NCBI GenBank assembly: GCA_025174535.1
Contig: JALBUN010000014.1
Span: 434,001-498,000, forward strand
DNA length: 64,000 bases
From: Cantharellus purpuraceus
Taxonomy: Eukaryota > Basidiomycota > Agaricomycetes > Cantharellales > Hydnaceae
Direction of reading: 5' to 3'
Shown here: in pieces, positions 21,918-33,655 of the stretch
Layout: each line of letters starts with the position of its first letter
Position numbering within the stretch: the stretch's first letter is position 1
The notes under the pieces: generated by a model
What the model saw: the letters and a program-made list of their open reading frames with translations, nothing else
What the model was told of the DNA's origin: nothing
The model's database searches: none
Made by a program: the position numbers and the translations under genes

Positions 21918-23491
21918 TGTTTTGGAACCCGCAAAATTATGGTGTTAGGGCAAACTCTAAATCACCACAATTCCGTGAATGAACAGCTGAGAAAAATATC
22001 AAACCCTACTGCAGCACAACTCCAGAAACAATTTAACGTTTGTACTTTGGTTACAATCCGTTGTAATGGTCAATGCAGATGATACGCAGGAAGGTAATAC
22101 ATTTCTTAGCAGTAGGGAATGAATAAGACTTCCAGAGTCTAGAGTTCACGGACGCTTAGGGGTCCAGATATTCCAAAAAGAGGGGAATGCACTTAGAGGC
22201 TAGAGGAAGTAGGCGGATGAATCCGACCGTCCAACCAGTGACACTCTGAAGTGGGTAACAGCAATGTGTGAAGTAGTCTGGCAACTGCTTCACACGAGTT
22301 CAAGATTCTAATGCTCTGCAAAGGCAGTACACACTAGTAACTTAAACAAGAGCACTAATGGCAGGACTATCGACAGACAATCTCACCCTGTAGATTCGTA
22401 GTCACGCGAGGTAGATACTACACTCACGCCCAAAGCAGGACAATCACTACTTCGAGTGCAATCGAATACAGTTACACAACTGTAAGCGACCCTTGAACTG
22501 GACAATCAACAGTTACTGAGATATAGAGGATGACACTGTATGTCACTCTAGTCACACTGATGTGCAAATGATGGGGTAGAAAATGGTTATTTATTCAGAG
22601 GCAGAATGGGCTCCTTTTATATTGTATTTACAGGAGCTGACTAATACTACTGGAAACTTCTACCTATTAATAGATGGAAACTACTGGAAGCTAGTGGAAT
22701 ATATGAGAAGGGGGTGGAAGTTTCCTAGCCAATGAGCTGCTTGGATTTGCTCTGACTCATGGCATGAGTCATGGATGGAGTCATAGTGTGACTCAGAGCA
22801 GGAGTCATAGTATGAGTAATCACAGGAGTCATGGTATGAGTCATGGAAGGAGTCATGGTATGAGTCATGGAAGGAGTCATAGCATGAGTCATGGCAGGAG
22901 TCATGGTATGAGTCATGGAAGGAGTCATGGCAGGAGTCATGGCAGGAGTCATGGTATGAGTCATGGAAGGAGTCATAGCATGAGTCATGGCAGGAGTCAT
23001 TGCATGAGTCACCATTACTCAAATAACTCGGTCAATACTTCGTTTCCCAGGCTGATTAGCACAGCTATGGGTAGGCACGGCTTCTATTGAACTCTCCACA
23101 AAAAATGGAGTCAGGAGGTGCAGTGGTTGGGAAGATATTGAGCATTTACTGGCAGTGATGACCAGATTGAGTTGGAGATTGAAATGAGTCATGTGATTGA
23201 AAATGAGTCAGTTGTCCGGGTGACTCCGGGTGACTTTGGGGCTGCTGACATCTGCGAAGGTTTGTGGGTCCATGTGGGTCCCAAAACTTTGCCCAGCAGA
23301 ACAACAAGTTTGTAGACTCATTTCTGCATGGAAAATTCCCTAAAAAATATGAAAAAATAGAGAATATTTGAATGGCGCTGAATCAAGAGAAAGCAGCAGA
23401 TATATGCTGATATTTTAAGGCCATCAAGCGGAATTGTACAGTTTTGGGACTTTAAACAAGATCTTTTTAAGGGAAAACCAGTTCCCATACA
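21918..23491 (-). mobile_element. 5' LTR of tandem gypsy copy 2, family A1, long array allele
   Basis: The LTR is 1574 bp with TG...CA ends and the primer site immediately inside. It is about 120 bp longer than the other A1 LTRs, entirely through expansion of the gagtcat array at 22753-23012. A TATA-like sequence on the minus strand (plus strand ccttttatat, 22614-22623) lies roughly 130 bp downstream of the array in the transcription direction. The outer flank begins gcttt. The matching duplication on the far left of the tandem is outside the window. Confidence 0.92.
22753..23012. promoter_or_regulatory. Expanded ATGAGTCAT array in LTR (long allele)
   Basis: Seven exact ATGAGTCAT sites lie here, against three in the other A1 LTRs. 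They alternate with ggagtcat half-matches in 20-bp units such as ggagtcatggtatgagtcat. The repeat keeps both strands open, producing Ser/His/Met-rich phantom reading frames. Proposed role: tandem bZIP (Gcn4/AP-1-type) binding sites upstream of the LTR promoter. This is inferred from motif identity. Confidence 0.6.
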
Positions 23492-25129
23492 GCTTTGGCA
23501 AGTACAGACTTCTCTGGGTCTGTATCTTTGTTATCAACTATGGCTACTCATACCATGTGAGTAATGCCATCAATAGGATCAGTTGTATCCAACTGATCCA
23601 GGGTACCTTGGCCTTCTAGGATCAATGGTGCTGATTGCTCCCTGTGATGGGAAGCATCCTCTTGAGGTACCCATTGGGTATCTCATTGTTCATGGCAGGT
23701 GTCTCCTGAGAGGCCCACTGCTCATACATGCTGATAACTGTTCAGCGCATTTCATGACTGTCAGTTTAAATTGACAGCAATTTTGAGCTCTTGTTGGGGC
23801 CATTTCTCTCTAAAGAGCTGACCAAGCTCTTGTTCTGTATATTTAGCCTTCCATTTGAGGGCTAATCTGTGTTTGCAAGAGGCCTCAGCTTCTCACTCCT
23901 TCCATAACTTGATCTCTTGATTGAGCTCCTTTGACTTAGATTGGGGAGTCTCCTCCTCAACCTGTATCAGTAATCCTTGCCTTACAGGGATTACTGTATC
24001 TCTGATTCCCTCCATTGGGGGAATCTTATTTCTTTCCATCCAACTGATCATTCGGTTGGATCCTCTCATCCCAGGGAGTTCTCAACTCTCCAGATTCAGA
24101 TTCTTGTCAAGAATCTGATCTTTGGTGACATAACTTGCATTGCTCAGAGCTCTCTTGGAGCAATTTCAACCTCATTACCAGCTCTGTGATTTGCTGCCCC
24201 ATATTGGTGACAGCATTTTCTGCTATGGCAGCCATTTTGGCTGCCTGAGCACTAGGTTCACTAATGCTCTTCATCTCATGCTGATTGCACATGAGTTGCT
24301 TGGTCAATCTTGTGATTGACTGGTGGGTTTCACACTGCTCCATGCTGTACAATGCCCTAGTAGAAGTATTGCTACTTCTACTTGTGCTCATCTCATGATC
24401 ATGTTCCTTTCCTTTAGGAATGTTGGGGGCAGTTTGACTTCTGTAAGGTCTCACCTACAAAGGCATATCCACCCCTCCATTTGCATTTGACTGCTCCAGA
24501 TGAGCCAGGATTTATTCTTTGTAAGCTCTGTGTGCAGTCTATGAGAGATATTTGGTCCATTTGTGAGGTGTGTACTACTTTTGTTCATTGTCTCACTTAA
24601 ACCCTTGCCCCAAATTGTGAAAGAGCAAAGTAGGTATAATAAAAATCTTATTGATAGTTGTCATTGGTCTCCAGAAGACATGGGTTTTCAAGAGGATGAC
24701 ACTGCAGATGAGGTGAGTCAGCATGAAGTAGATGCACTCTTGAGAGGTAGGGGTTTTAAAGTCAGGTGTCCATCTAGCCTCACATGTCCACTTGCACCAG
24801 CACACTCCCTCCTACCCACATTCATGTCAATATGTCCTTTGAACATTCCATTTAAGTTTATATTGACAAATGGCTTGTTCTGCTGCTCTGCAGTACATTG
24901 ACTGAGAAAGTGAAATGAGTTCATGTAATGACAAACCATATATTATAAAATGTTTGTTAAAGCTTTCATAACCGCTGCTGCACTCAGCCCCCCTTCAAAG
25001 ACCATTCTGTAAACTATATGTCAGAACTCAAAGTACTAGCTTGACTGTAGTATGCACGTGCTCTACAGTATCAGTATATTCCTGCTTCATGAAGAACTCT
25101 TGTGTGCTGACAACCCGAGACGACAAACT
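23492..25129. other. Non-coding / decayed stretch
   Basis: I see no intact gene. A minus-strand frame at 24454-24107 gives a short Ser/Gln/Met-rich, possibly coiled-coil peptide. Sequence to its left looks like a continuation in other frames broken by several stops, suggesting an old decayed ORF. The region 24563-24950 is open on both strands for about 110 codons, without recognisable content. Confidence 0.4.
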
Positions 25130-26117
25130 CTAATCCCACGGTTCGACGACGTATCCTTTGGGCAATCCATTCAATAATGGCCGAAGCCATGAGGAATGAG
25201 TGTCGTCAATGTGACTGAGTGTCAACCCGGACTTTCTCGCAAGATCGAAATCCACTAGGCGCCATTGATGTTTGTGTCCATGGTGTGGACAGACAAGAGA
25301 ACTATGAGTGGGTGCCTCTAGAATATTTCTCCGCCGTACATCAATATGCTCGATCCCGAATCGACCAATGTCATGATAAATCTCAAAGATATCCGGCCTG
25401 TGAAAGGGGGCCTATTGAAAAGTGTAGGTGGATGCATGAAGAAACTTGCCTGATGGAATCTATTGGGACATTTATAGGTATCAATTCCCCGAGCTTTTCC
25501 AACACGATTAGGGAGACAAATGTCCTCTCATTATCCTTTGAAGCAGGAGGAAGATCGACCGACTCTTCTTTCATTGCATCCTCGTCTTCATGCAGATGAG
25601 ATTCTAGGGTATCGGGGGCCATGTCGCCAGTGACCTCATACTCGTCTTGAAAGTCGTCGGCATCATCAAGGCCATACTCTGCATCATATTCCGACCATCC
25701 CAAAACCTCGCAGTTACTGTCAATCTCTGTTGTGAACAGGCCGTAGCACCGTGCGATGGCTACTCCTTGGAGGTGCTCCATCTCTTCGTAGAACCATGCT
25801 TCACGAGCCAGGTTCTCCGAACGGCGCCGAGCAGCAACTTTGATGACAAGGGGCGGTAGGGAGAGTTGATTGGAGTTATCTATGTGGATGGGGTATACCG
25901 TCCCCACTCTGCCGTAGCCGAGTCGCTCTGGTTCCATAGAAACACGGAGGCCAAGTCCGCCTGGGGGAGGGTTTTTGGAGGGTGGGCGAACAGGGACCCC
26001 TTCGGCTCTACTGAAGAATTCGACTGAAGGAATGTATGGGGACGCAGGCTTTGATACTGTTCTGGAGCAAGTTAGTGGAATGTGAACATCGTTGATTTTG
26101 ACGAGGCCGTCAATCAC
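25130..26117 (-). CDS. Atypical protein-kinase-like gene with one GC-AG intron
   Basis: Exon 1 is 26117-25450, the intron 25449-25398 (52 nt) and exon 2 25397-25130, giving 311 residues. Kinase-like features in order are a glycine-loop-like GYGRVGTVYPI near residue 70, LVIKVA as the lysine strand, REAWFYEEM as the C-helix Glu, the hinge-like VSLIVLEKLGE, HIDVRRRNIL in the HRD/catalytic-loop position and VDFDLAR in the DFG position. The intron starts GCAAGT and ends CAG. Splicing there keeps frame and reads straight into the catalytic loop, whereas reading through gives a stop within 15 codons. The set matches the fungal kinase-like proteins common in Agaricomycetes. DFD replaces DFG, so activity is uncertain. 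An upstream exon cannot be excluded. Confidence 0.82.
25398..25449 (-). other. GC-AG intron of kinase-like gene
   Basis: On the minus strand the intron begins GCAAGTTTC and ends TTTCACAG. The phase (2 nt before, 1 nt after) restores SIRPDIFEIYHDIG, the expected helix before the catalytic loop. No GT donor gives an equivalent in-frame join. Confidence 0.75.
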
Positions 26118-28149
26118 GATGGATGAAAATGCATTTGAAGGCTGTGGAGCAAATCAGGTAATATGGGATTCATGATAAACACCTCATTACCATGAACATA
26201 GCTGTGTGAGTTTGGATCCGACTTAACTTGGACGCCTATCCAGCGCTCTTTGGCTCACGCGTGCGTAGGCTGTAAGGAGCCGGTTGAGACCGGAGACGGA
26301 GCCACAATACTATCTCCGACTAAGCATTACACTGAGCACTGTAGGAAAAGGTCGCACTAAATTTCAGTACTAGTTGCACTTGCCATTTTTTAAGACACTT
26401 AAATTCAGTGCTTTTCTTGCCTTTACTGTGTACTGAACTTTAGTAGTACCAACTGCACAAGAAGTGCCTCTTGAGCCTTTTTTTAGTGCACATTGTAGCT
26501 GTATATGAACAACTTGGGGGCTCAATAAAAGTGACCTTTATACTTTGATTTAGGTCATAAAAACACATTCACTATTATGAGGTGGCAGTCCCTTATATGA
26601 TGAGAGCAACTGCAAGTGTCAAGCACATAATATAAGTGAGCATGCACAAGAGTGAGTCTGAGTGCCAAGTGTCAGAACAAATGCAAGTCCAGTGGTATGT
26701 GTGGAAGTATGAATGTGAGTCTGAGTGGTATGTGTGGAAGCATGAATACGAATGTGAGAGCTGGAACTCCAGGCCTGGATTGAGAATAAGAGGTTAGTGT
26801 GATATGATGTTTTGGTAGGCTTACCTGACTCTAGGCTTTTGCAACAGTCTGTCCTGGTGTCAGAATAGAATAAAAAGCATATAATGAAAGACAAAGCCTT
26901 ACTTTTTTACCCATCGTCTTACCCTAAAAAAGAATAGTGTGGTGAGCATAATGAATACTAGACTGAGGACAACATACTGGCAGAGGAGCTTTGAGTGTTT
27001 TGGAGCATTTAGCCTACTACAAGTAATTCAAGGTCATGAATGTAGATCAACCAATTGGAGGATTGACACTCACCAGCAGTGCTTCCAGGGCTTCATCAGT
27101 CTTATCTTGGACTGGTGTGCAGCTGCAGCAACACTGTTATCCTTCTGGGTGTCAGGGCCATAAATGGGAGTGAAATAATAGTCATCTCAATTACCTCAGC
27201 TGAGCTCAGTGAATCATCATCCAGCTCTTCCATGAAGACATCAACATGCTTGACTTTGAAATGTGTCTTGAGACAGGCATGATAGAGGCTGAAAGATTTT
27301 TTGATGGCCTTGAACTCATGGGAGTGGGGCAAGTCTGATCCATAGACATTGCATCAACTCTTGTCATGAATATATGCACTAAATAATATGCTTACTTCAT
27401 GCTAGTTCATTAATATAGCTAACAGGGTCATTCCTTGTGCTGATAGTGCTCTCATTACATCTATTCAGTGGTTGGTTTGTGGAACTAAGGTGGAAGAAAA
27501 TGTATTACTTACTTGCCAGTTGCATGTTTATTCCATGGTTCTTTGCCATATGGACAATTCCAATGAATAATTAACAGATAGAAAAGAGGTTATGAGAAGT
27601 GTTTATGACAATGGTTGTGGTAGGAAGGAAGAGTAATTCATGTGAGAGCCTCAGAGTTACAAATGACTTGACAGATTCTTTCTTGTTCTGCTCACTAAGC
27701 AAGCGCTAGCTACTGGTGTCTCAACCATGAGCAACTTACAGCCATGCCTGTGTGTACCAACTTGCACCAGACTACTTGCTCAAAGGCAATGCATGCAACA
27801 TTGTCTGCATGAGGCACTGGCCTTGAAAAGTGCAGTTCCAAACACAATTCTTCATACCCCCCATAAGGATGACTACAAGCCAGATCTTGATACACACTGA
27901 TGAATATCTCTATATCTTGCCTTGATCCATGGTTGTGAAGCTTGAGATATCAAGGAAATCCTGCTACCATGACTCAGAGGGGCAAGGTCTGAATTGCTAA
28001 TGGTGGCAATAAAATCCAAGCTGGATGTGCAGTCAGTTCTGCACAAGCACAGCCTTTCTGTGATTCCTTGTTTATATGCATAAGTGCACCCACAGTGATA
28101 ATGAAAATGGCTTATATTATTTGGATTTATTAGTATATGCTTATGATAT
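26118..28149. other. Gene-poor AT-rich stretch
   Basis: No supported gene. Near 26640-26760 there are two imperfect copies of a gtatgtgtggaag.atgaat unit. A minus-strand frame at 27332-27102 is acidic (FMEELDDDSLSSAEVIEM) but has no recognisable family and may be an exon remnant. Confidence 0.4.
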
Positions 28150-29358
28150 TGTTAAGACTTTTGTTAAGGTGCTGGAATGCTCGGAAGTTCAAAAGGAGTA
28201 ACTGGAGTTAGGCTGCTAGTAATAAGGAGGAGTGGGACTTTACTGTTCCAGTTCAACTGGAGACAGAGTGAGAGCAATACTATTGAGTCGGATCAAGTGG
28301 ACTTGGCTTCAACTTGTGTGTTGCACCCCCTCAGATTATCAGTCCAATATTTTGGAGTTTGGAGTATGGAGTTGGATCAGGGATCTGGAGTTCAACTTGT
28401 CAAGAAGGTACTTGTCAAGAAGCTAGCAACCAAGAAGTTGATGGGGCAAATCTTAGTCAATATATGAACTACTGTAATAGACAGAAAGTAGCCCATATAA
28501 GTATGTGGAGAATTGAATGCTAAACCTAAAAGAAAAACAATAAGATGGATATGGAGTACAACATGGAAAGGAGTTTGGAGTTTGGACCCAAGTCTGAACT
28601 ATACTAAGCAATATAAAAGAAGGGGTTTGTTGTACCCCATAAGAAGAAACTACTTATGGAGAACAATAAGAAAAGGAGTCCAGAGTTGATGAAGGTGGAG
28701 TTGATGGAGGTGAAGTAGAGAGATGGAGATGGAGTTGGAGATGGAGTCTGGAGATTGGACTGGGTGTTACAGGATGTAACAACTTTGGGAAATGGTGTTT
28801 GAAAGAAGTAACTGGAGTTCAGATGCTGGTGATAAAGGGGAGGGGATGTTACTGTTCCAGTTCAACTGAAGACAGAATGGAGCAATAACTATTGAGTTGG
28901 ATCAAGTGGACTTGGCTTCAACTTATGTGGTACACCCCCTCAGATCATTGGTCCAATATTTTAGAGTTCAGAGGTACAGAGCCGGATCAAGGATCCAGAG
29001 TTCAACTTGTCAAGAAGGGACTTGTCAAGGAAGCTAGCAACCAAGAAGTTAATGAGGCAAATCTTAGTCGATATATGAACTACTGTAATAGACAGAGAGT
29101 AGCCCATATAAGTATGTGGAGAATTGAATGATAAAACTAAAAGCAATAGAACAATAAGATGGATATGGAGTACAACATGGAAAGGAGTTTGGAGTTTGGA
29201 CCAAAGTCCAAACTAATACTAAGTAATATAATAGATGGTGGTTTGTTGTAACCCATAAGAAAGGAGAACAATAATGGAGTTTGGAATTGATGGACATGGA
29301 GATGACAGAGGTGGAGATGGCAGAGGTGAAGGTGGACTTGGTGTTACAGGATGTAACA
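28150..29358 (+). mobile_element. LTR family F, copy F2, split by another F LTR
   Basis: The LTR begins TGTTAAGACTTT and ends tgttacaggatgtaaca (29358). It is interrupted at 28162-28786 by a second F LTR plus its duplicated target. Both F copies share the diagnostic tcaagtggacttggcttcaac, cttgtcaagaag...cttgtcaagaagctag and cccatataagtatg segments. Flanks gatat/ggtgt do not match, so its own target duplication is lost or mutated. Family assignment as LTR rests on TGTTA...TAACA ends and target duplication of F1. Confidence 0.75.
28162..28781 (+). mobile_element. Solo LTR family F, copy F1, nested in F2
   Basis: 620 bp, TGTTAAGG...GTAACA, with exact 5-bp target duplication acttt at 28157-28161 and 28782-28786. 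The target lies 12 bases inside the start of F2, so an F LTR inserted into another F LTR. Confidence 0.85.
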
Positions 29359-29530
29359 GGTGTCCAATACTTGATGCAGACAGCCTATTCCCACACAATG
29401 ATGACAGGTCTTTTATGGGAGACTTGAGAGCATCATTGATGCTGTGCTGTCATGCACAGTATCCCTCAACTTACAGTCCTCAACACATTACCTGCTTGCT
29501 GTTGTCCAGCCATGTTCCACCTGTAAGTAC
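29359..29530. other. Spacer between F2 and inverted F fragment
   Basis: About 170 bp of unrecognised sequence, with no supported gene. Confidence 0.4.
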
Positions 29531-29731
29531 TGTTACATCCTGTAACACCAAGTCCAATCTCTGGGCTCCAACTCCATCTCCTTCTACTCCACCTCCAACA
29601 TCTCCATCTCTGACAACCCTGAACTCCATTTATTGTTCCCTTGATAAGTAATTCTCTTGATATGGGTTACAATAGTTGTTACCTTTTATATTGCTTAGTA
29701 TTAATTTGGACTTAAGTCTGAACTCTGAACT
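29531..29731 (-). mobile_element. Inverted fragment of LTR F, cut by LTR D
   Basis: The plus strand reads tgttacatcctgtaacacc, the reverse complement of the F terminus, followed by the inverted F 3' half. It breaks off at the start of LTR D at 29732. Confidence 0.75.
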
Positions 29732-30246
29732 TGTTATGACTATATTCATTAATGCCCAGATCTCTGTCCAATCCACTCAGATCCCCATGCACATGAAATC
29801 TATACTCCATTTGGAAACCATCATATCTTCATTACTGTCTGATTGTCACCATTGATCTTGCTCATTCACCTCCGGTTCCAATTGATGCATCAGCATCACC
29901 ATAGGAACTTGGACATCCATCCCCATCAGACTTGGACATATTCATGTAAGGCCATTGGCCTCAGAGAGTAATTATTATTAGATTTCAAATATGTATTTAG
30001 GTTGCCTGACTGGGGACTTCATTCCCCAGTTCAAATATCAGATCATGCCTAGCTCCTAAGTCCAATCTGAACTGTCTAAATCATACTCCATCTCTGAAAT
30101 CTTAGACAAAGGTATTAGTGAGGGTGCAGCATATAAGCTGAAGCCAAGTCTGTTCCAACCCCCATGATGCACCCCAATCCCCGCTCCGACTCCAACCCAA
30201 AACTCTAACCTAAACTCTGACCCCCAATCAGACCTAGTGTGTAACA
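29732..30246 (+). mobile_element. LTR family D, copy D1
   Basis: It has TGTTATGACTAT...GTGTAACA ends and is 515 bp. It is homologous to the LTR at 44251-44837 that precedes a gag gene. The same gag 5' region follows at about 30279-30388 until it is broken by LTR A2. Confidence 0.8.
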
Positions 30247-30278
30247 GTATATTCAAACCGCTGTACTCACTCCTACCA

Positions 30279-30388
30279 ATGCCACAATCCACCGCCAATT
30301 CCAAACATGCATGAACCATTGAGGCACCTGCTCCCAGCATCAACACCATCCCTGAGGTCATCAAAGAACCAACAGGCCACATAGAGGC
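30279..30388 (+). pseudogene. gag: Fragment of D-family gag 5' end
   Basis: The sequence from the gag ATG context (ccaatgccacaatccac) to catagaggctg matches 44870-44980 and ends abruptly at the A2 LTR. Only about 36 codons remain. Confidence 0.65.
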
Positions 30389-31833
30389 TGTTTTGGAACC
30401 TGAAAAATTATGGTGTTAGGGCAAACTCTAAATCACCACAATTCCATGAATGAACAGCTGAGAAGAATATCAAACCCTGCTGCAGCACAACTCCAGAAAT
30501 GATTTAATGTTTGTACTTTGGTTACAATCCCTTGTATTGGTCAATGCAGACTATATGCAGAAAAGTAATACATTTCTTAGCAGCAAGAAATGAATAAGAC
30601 TTCCAGAGTCTAGAGTTCACAGACGCTTAGGGGTCCAGATATTCCAAAATGAGGGGAATGCACTTAGAGGCTAAAGGAAGTAGGTGGATGAATCCAACCA
30701 TCCAACCAACCAGTGGCACTCTGAAGTGGGTAACAGCAATGTGTGAAGTAGTCTAGCAACTGCTTCACATGAGTTCAAGTTTCTAATGCTCTGCAAAGGC
30801 AGTACACACTAGTTACTTAAACAAGAGCACTAATGGCAGGACTATCGACAGACAATCTCACCCTGTAGATTCGTAGTCATGTGAGGCAGATACTACACTC
30901 ACGCCCAAAGCAGGAATATCACGACTTTGAGTGCAATCAAGTACAGTTATACAACTGTAAAAGATCCTTGAACTGGCAATCAACAGTTACTGAGATATAG
31001 AGGATGACACTGGTTGATATGCAGAAGATGGGTAGAATATGTTGAATATGTTTGTTAGAGGTAGAATGACCTCCTTATATATTGTATTTACATGGGCTGA
31101 CTAATGGTTCTGGAGTATTCTACCTATTAATAGATGGAAACTACTGGAAGGTAGTGGAAGGTGGAAGAAAGGGGTAGAATATTTTAAGCCAATCACAGGT
31201 TCTGATCACTGCAATAACACTGATCAGGAGCTGAATAATGGTTCTGGAAAGTTCTATCTAATAATAGAAGGAAACAGCTAGAATGTTATGGAAAGGGGTA
31301 GAATATTCCTGCTTTGGGCGTGAGTGTAGTATCTGCCTCACATGACTACGAATCTACAGGGTGAGATTGTCTGTCGATAGTCCTGCCATTAGTGCTCTTG
31401 TTTAAGTAACTAGTGTGTACTGCCTTTGCAGAGCATTAGAAACTTGAACTCATGTGAAGCAGTTGCTAGACTACTTCACACATTGCTGTTACCCACTTCA
31501 GAGTGCCACTGGTTGGTTGGATGGTTGGATTCATCCACCTACTTCCTTTAGCCTCTAAGTGCATTCCCCTCATTTTGGAATATCTGGACCCCTAAGCGTC
31601 TGTGAACTCTAGACTCTGGAAGTCTTATTCATTTCTTGCTGCTAAGAAATGTATTACTTTTCTGCATATAGTCTGCATTGACCAATACAAGGGATTGTAA
31701 CCAAAGTACAAACATTAAATCATTTCTGGAGTTGTGCTGCAGCAGGGTTTGATATTCTTCTCAGCTGTTCATTCATGGAATTGTGGTGATTTAGAGTTTG
31801 CCCTAACACCATAATTTTGCAGGTTCCAAAACA
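30389..31833. repeat. Palindromic pair of A2 LTR segments
   Basis: An A2 LTR in minus orientation runs from 30389 to about 31307 and is then joined to an inverted A2 segment at about 31308-31833. The outer 526 bases of each arm are reverse complements, with a spacer of roughly 390 bp. The junction lies at gaatattcc, a sequence related in both arms, suggesting microhomology. Outer flanks (gaggc and ctgat) do not match and lie in D gag and in an inverted D LTR respectively. Confidence 0.85.
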
Positions 31834-33520
31834 CTGATGGCCTTACATGAGTATGTCTGAGTCCAATGGGGACGGATGTCTGGGTTCCTATGGTGATGCT
31901 GATGCATCAATCGGAACCAGAGGCGGATGGGCAAGATCAGCAGTGACAATTGGACAGATAATTGGAGATGTGATGGTTTCCAAATGGAGTATAGATTTCA
32001 TGTGTGCGGGGATCTGAGTGGATCAGATGGGGATCTGTGTTTTGGAACCCGCAAAATTATGGTGTTAGGGCAAACTCTAAATCACCACAATTCCATGAAT
32101 GAACAGCTGAGAAGAATATCAAATCCTACTGCAGCACAACTCCAGAAACAATTTAACGTTTGTACTTTGGTTACAATCCATTGTAATGGTCAATGCAGAC
32201 GATACGCAGGAAGGTAATACGTTTCTTAGCAGCAGGGAATGAATAAGACTTCCAGAGTCTAGAGTTCACGGACGCTTAGGGGTCCAGATATTCCAAAAAG
32301 AGGGGAATGCACTTAGAGGCTAGAGGAGTAGGTGGATGAATCTGACCGTCCAACCAGTGACACTCTGAAGCGGGTAACAGTGATGTGTGAAGTAGTCTAG
32401 CAACTGCTTCACACGAGTTCAAGATTCTAATGCTCTGCAAAGGCAGTACACACTAGTAACTTAAACAAGAGCACTAATGGCAGGACTATCGACAGACAAT
32501 CTCACCCTGTAGATTCGTAGTCACGCGAGGTAGATACTACACTCACGCCCAAAGCAGGACAATCACTACTTCGAGTGCAATCGAATACAGTTACACAACT
32601 GTAAGCGACCCTTGAACTGGACAATCAACAGTAACTGAGATATAGAGGATGACACTGTATGTCACTCTAGTCACACTGATGTGCAAATGATGGGGTAGAA
32701 AATGGTTATTTATTTCAGAGGCAGAATGGGCTCCTTTTATATTGTATTTACAGGAGCTGACTAATACTACTGGAAACTTCTACCTATTAATAGATGGAAA
32801 CTACTGGAAGCTAGTGGAATATGTGAGAAGGGAGTGGAAGTTTCCTAGCCAATGAGCTGCTTGGATTTGCTCTGACTCATGGCATGAGTCATGGATGGAG
32901 TCATAGTGTGACTCAGAGCAGGAGTCATAGTATGAGTAATCACAGGAGTCATGGTATGAGTCATGGAAGGAGTCATAGCATGAGTCATGGCAGGAGTCAT
33001 TGCATGAGTCACCATTACTCAAATAACTCGGTCAATACTTCGTTTCCCAGGCTGATTAGCACAGCTATGGGTAGGCACAGCTTCTATTGAACTCTCCACA
33101 AAAAATGGAGTCAGGAGGTGCAGTGGTGGTGAAGATATTGAGCATTTACTGGCAGTGATGACCAGATTGAGTTGGAGATTGAAATGAGTCATGTGATTGA
33201 AAATGAGTCAGTTGTCCGGGTGACTCCGGGTGACTTTGGGGCTGCTGACATCTGCGAAGGTTTGTGGGTCCATGTGGGTCCCAAAACTTTGCCCAGCAGA
33301 ACAATAAGTTTGTAGACTCATTTCTGCATGGAAAATTCCCTAAAAAATATGAAAAAATAGAGAATATTTGAATGGTGCTGAATCAAGAGAAAGCAGCAGA
33401 TATATGCTGATATTTTAAGGCCATCAAACGGAATTGTACAGTTTTGGGACTTTAAACAAGATCTTTTAAGGGAAAACCAGTTCCCATACAATCTGGGCAT
33501 TAATGAATATAGTCATAACA
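31834..33520 (-). mobile_element. Inverted fragment of LTR D (D2), split by solo LTR A1
   Basis: Sequence at 31834-32037 and 33496-33520 is the reverse complement of the first 230 or so bases of LTR D, ending gtcataaca at 33520. The A1 LTR at 32038 inserted into it. Confidence 0.78.
32038..33490 (-). mobile_element. Solo LTR family A1 in LTR D2
   Basis: 1453 bp, TG...CA, with exact target duplication atctg at 32033-32037 and 33491-33495. It contains the short gagtcat array (about 32875-33013) with three exact ATGAGTCAT sites. Confidence 0.93.
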
Positions 33521-33655
33521 CTTGTGCCGCTAGGTATTGCTTAAGAGAGTACAGTTCACTTGGATCATCAATTGTCAGAATTGTTGTGGGGGAGCTTGTA
33601 TTCTAGCCACAACATCAGCACTGGGGTCTCCATTATTGAAGCAGGCATTTTCCAC
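33521..33655 (-). other. Short stretch between LTRs
   Basis: The minus-strand reading is open for about 28 codons (VENACFNNGDPSADVVARIQ...) before a stop. It could be a displaced piece of the gene at 34391-35091, since LTR C separates the two. Support is weak. Confidence 0.25.

Noticed and set aside
1..23491. Two independent insertions of the same element side by side
   Set aside because: Identical nested solo LTR, target duplication and edge duplication in both units require duplication after the nested insertion.
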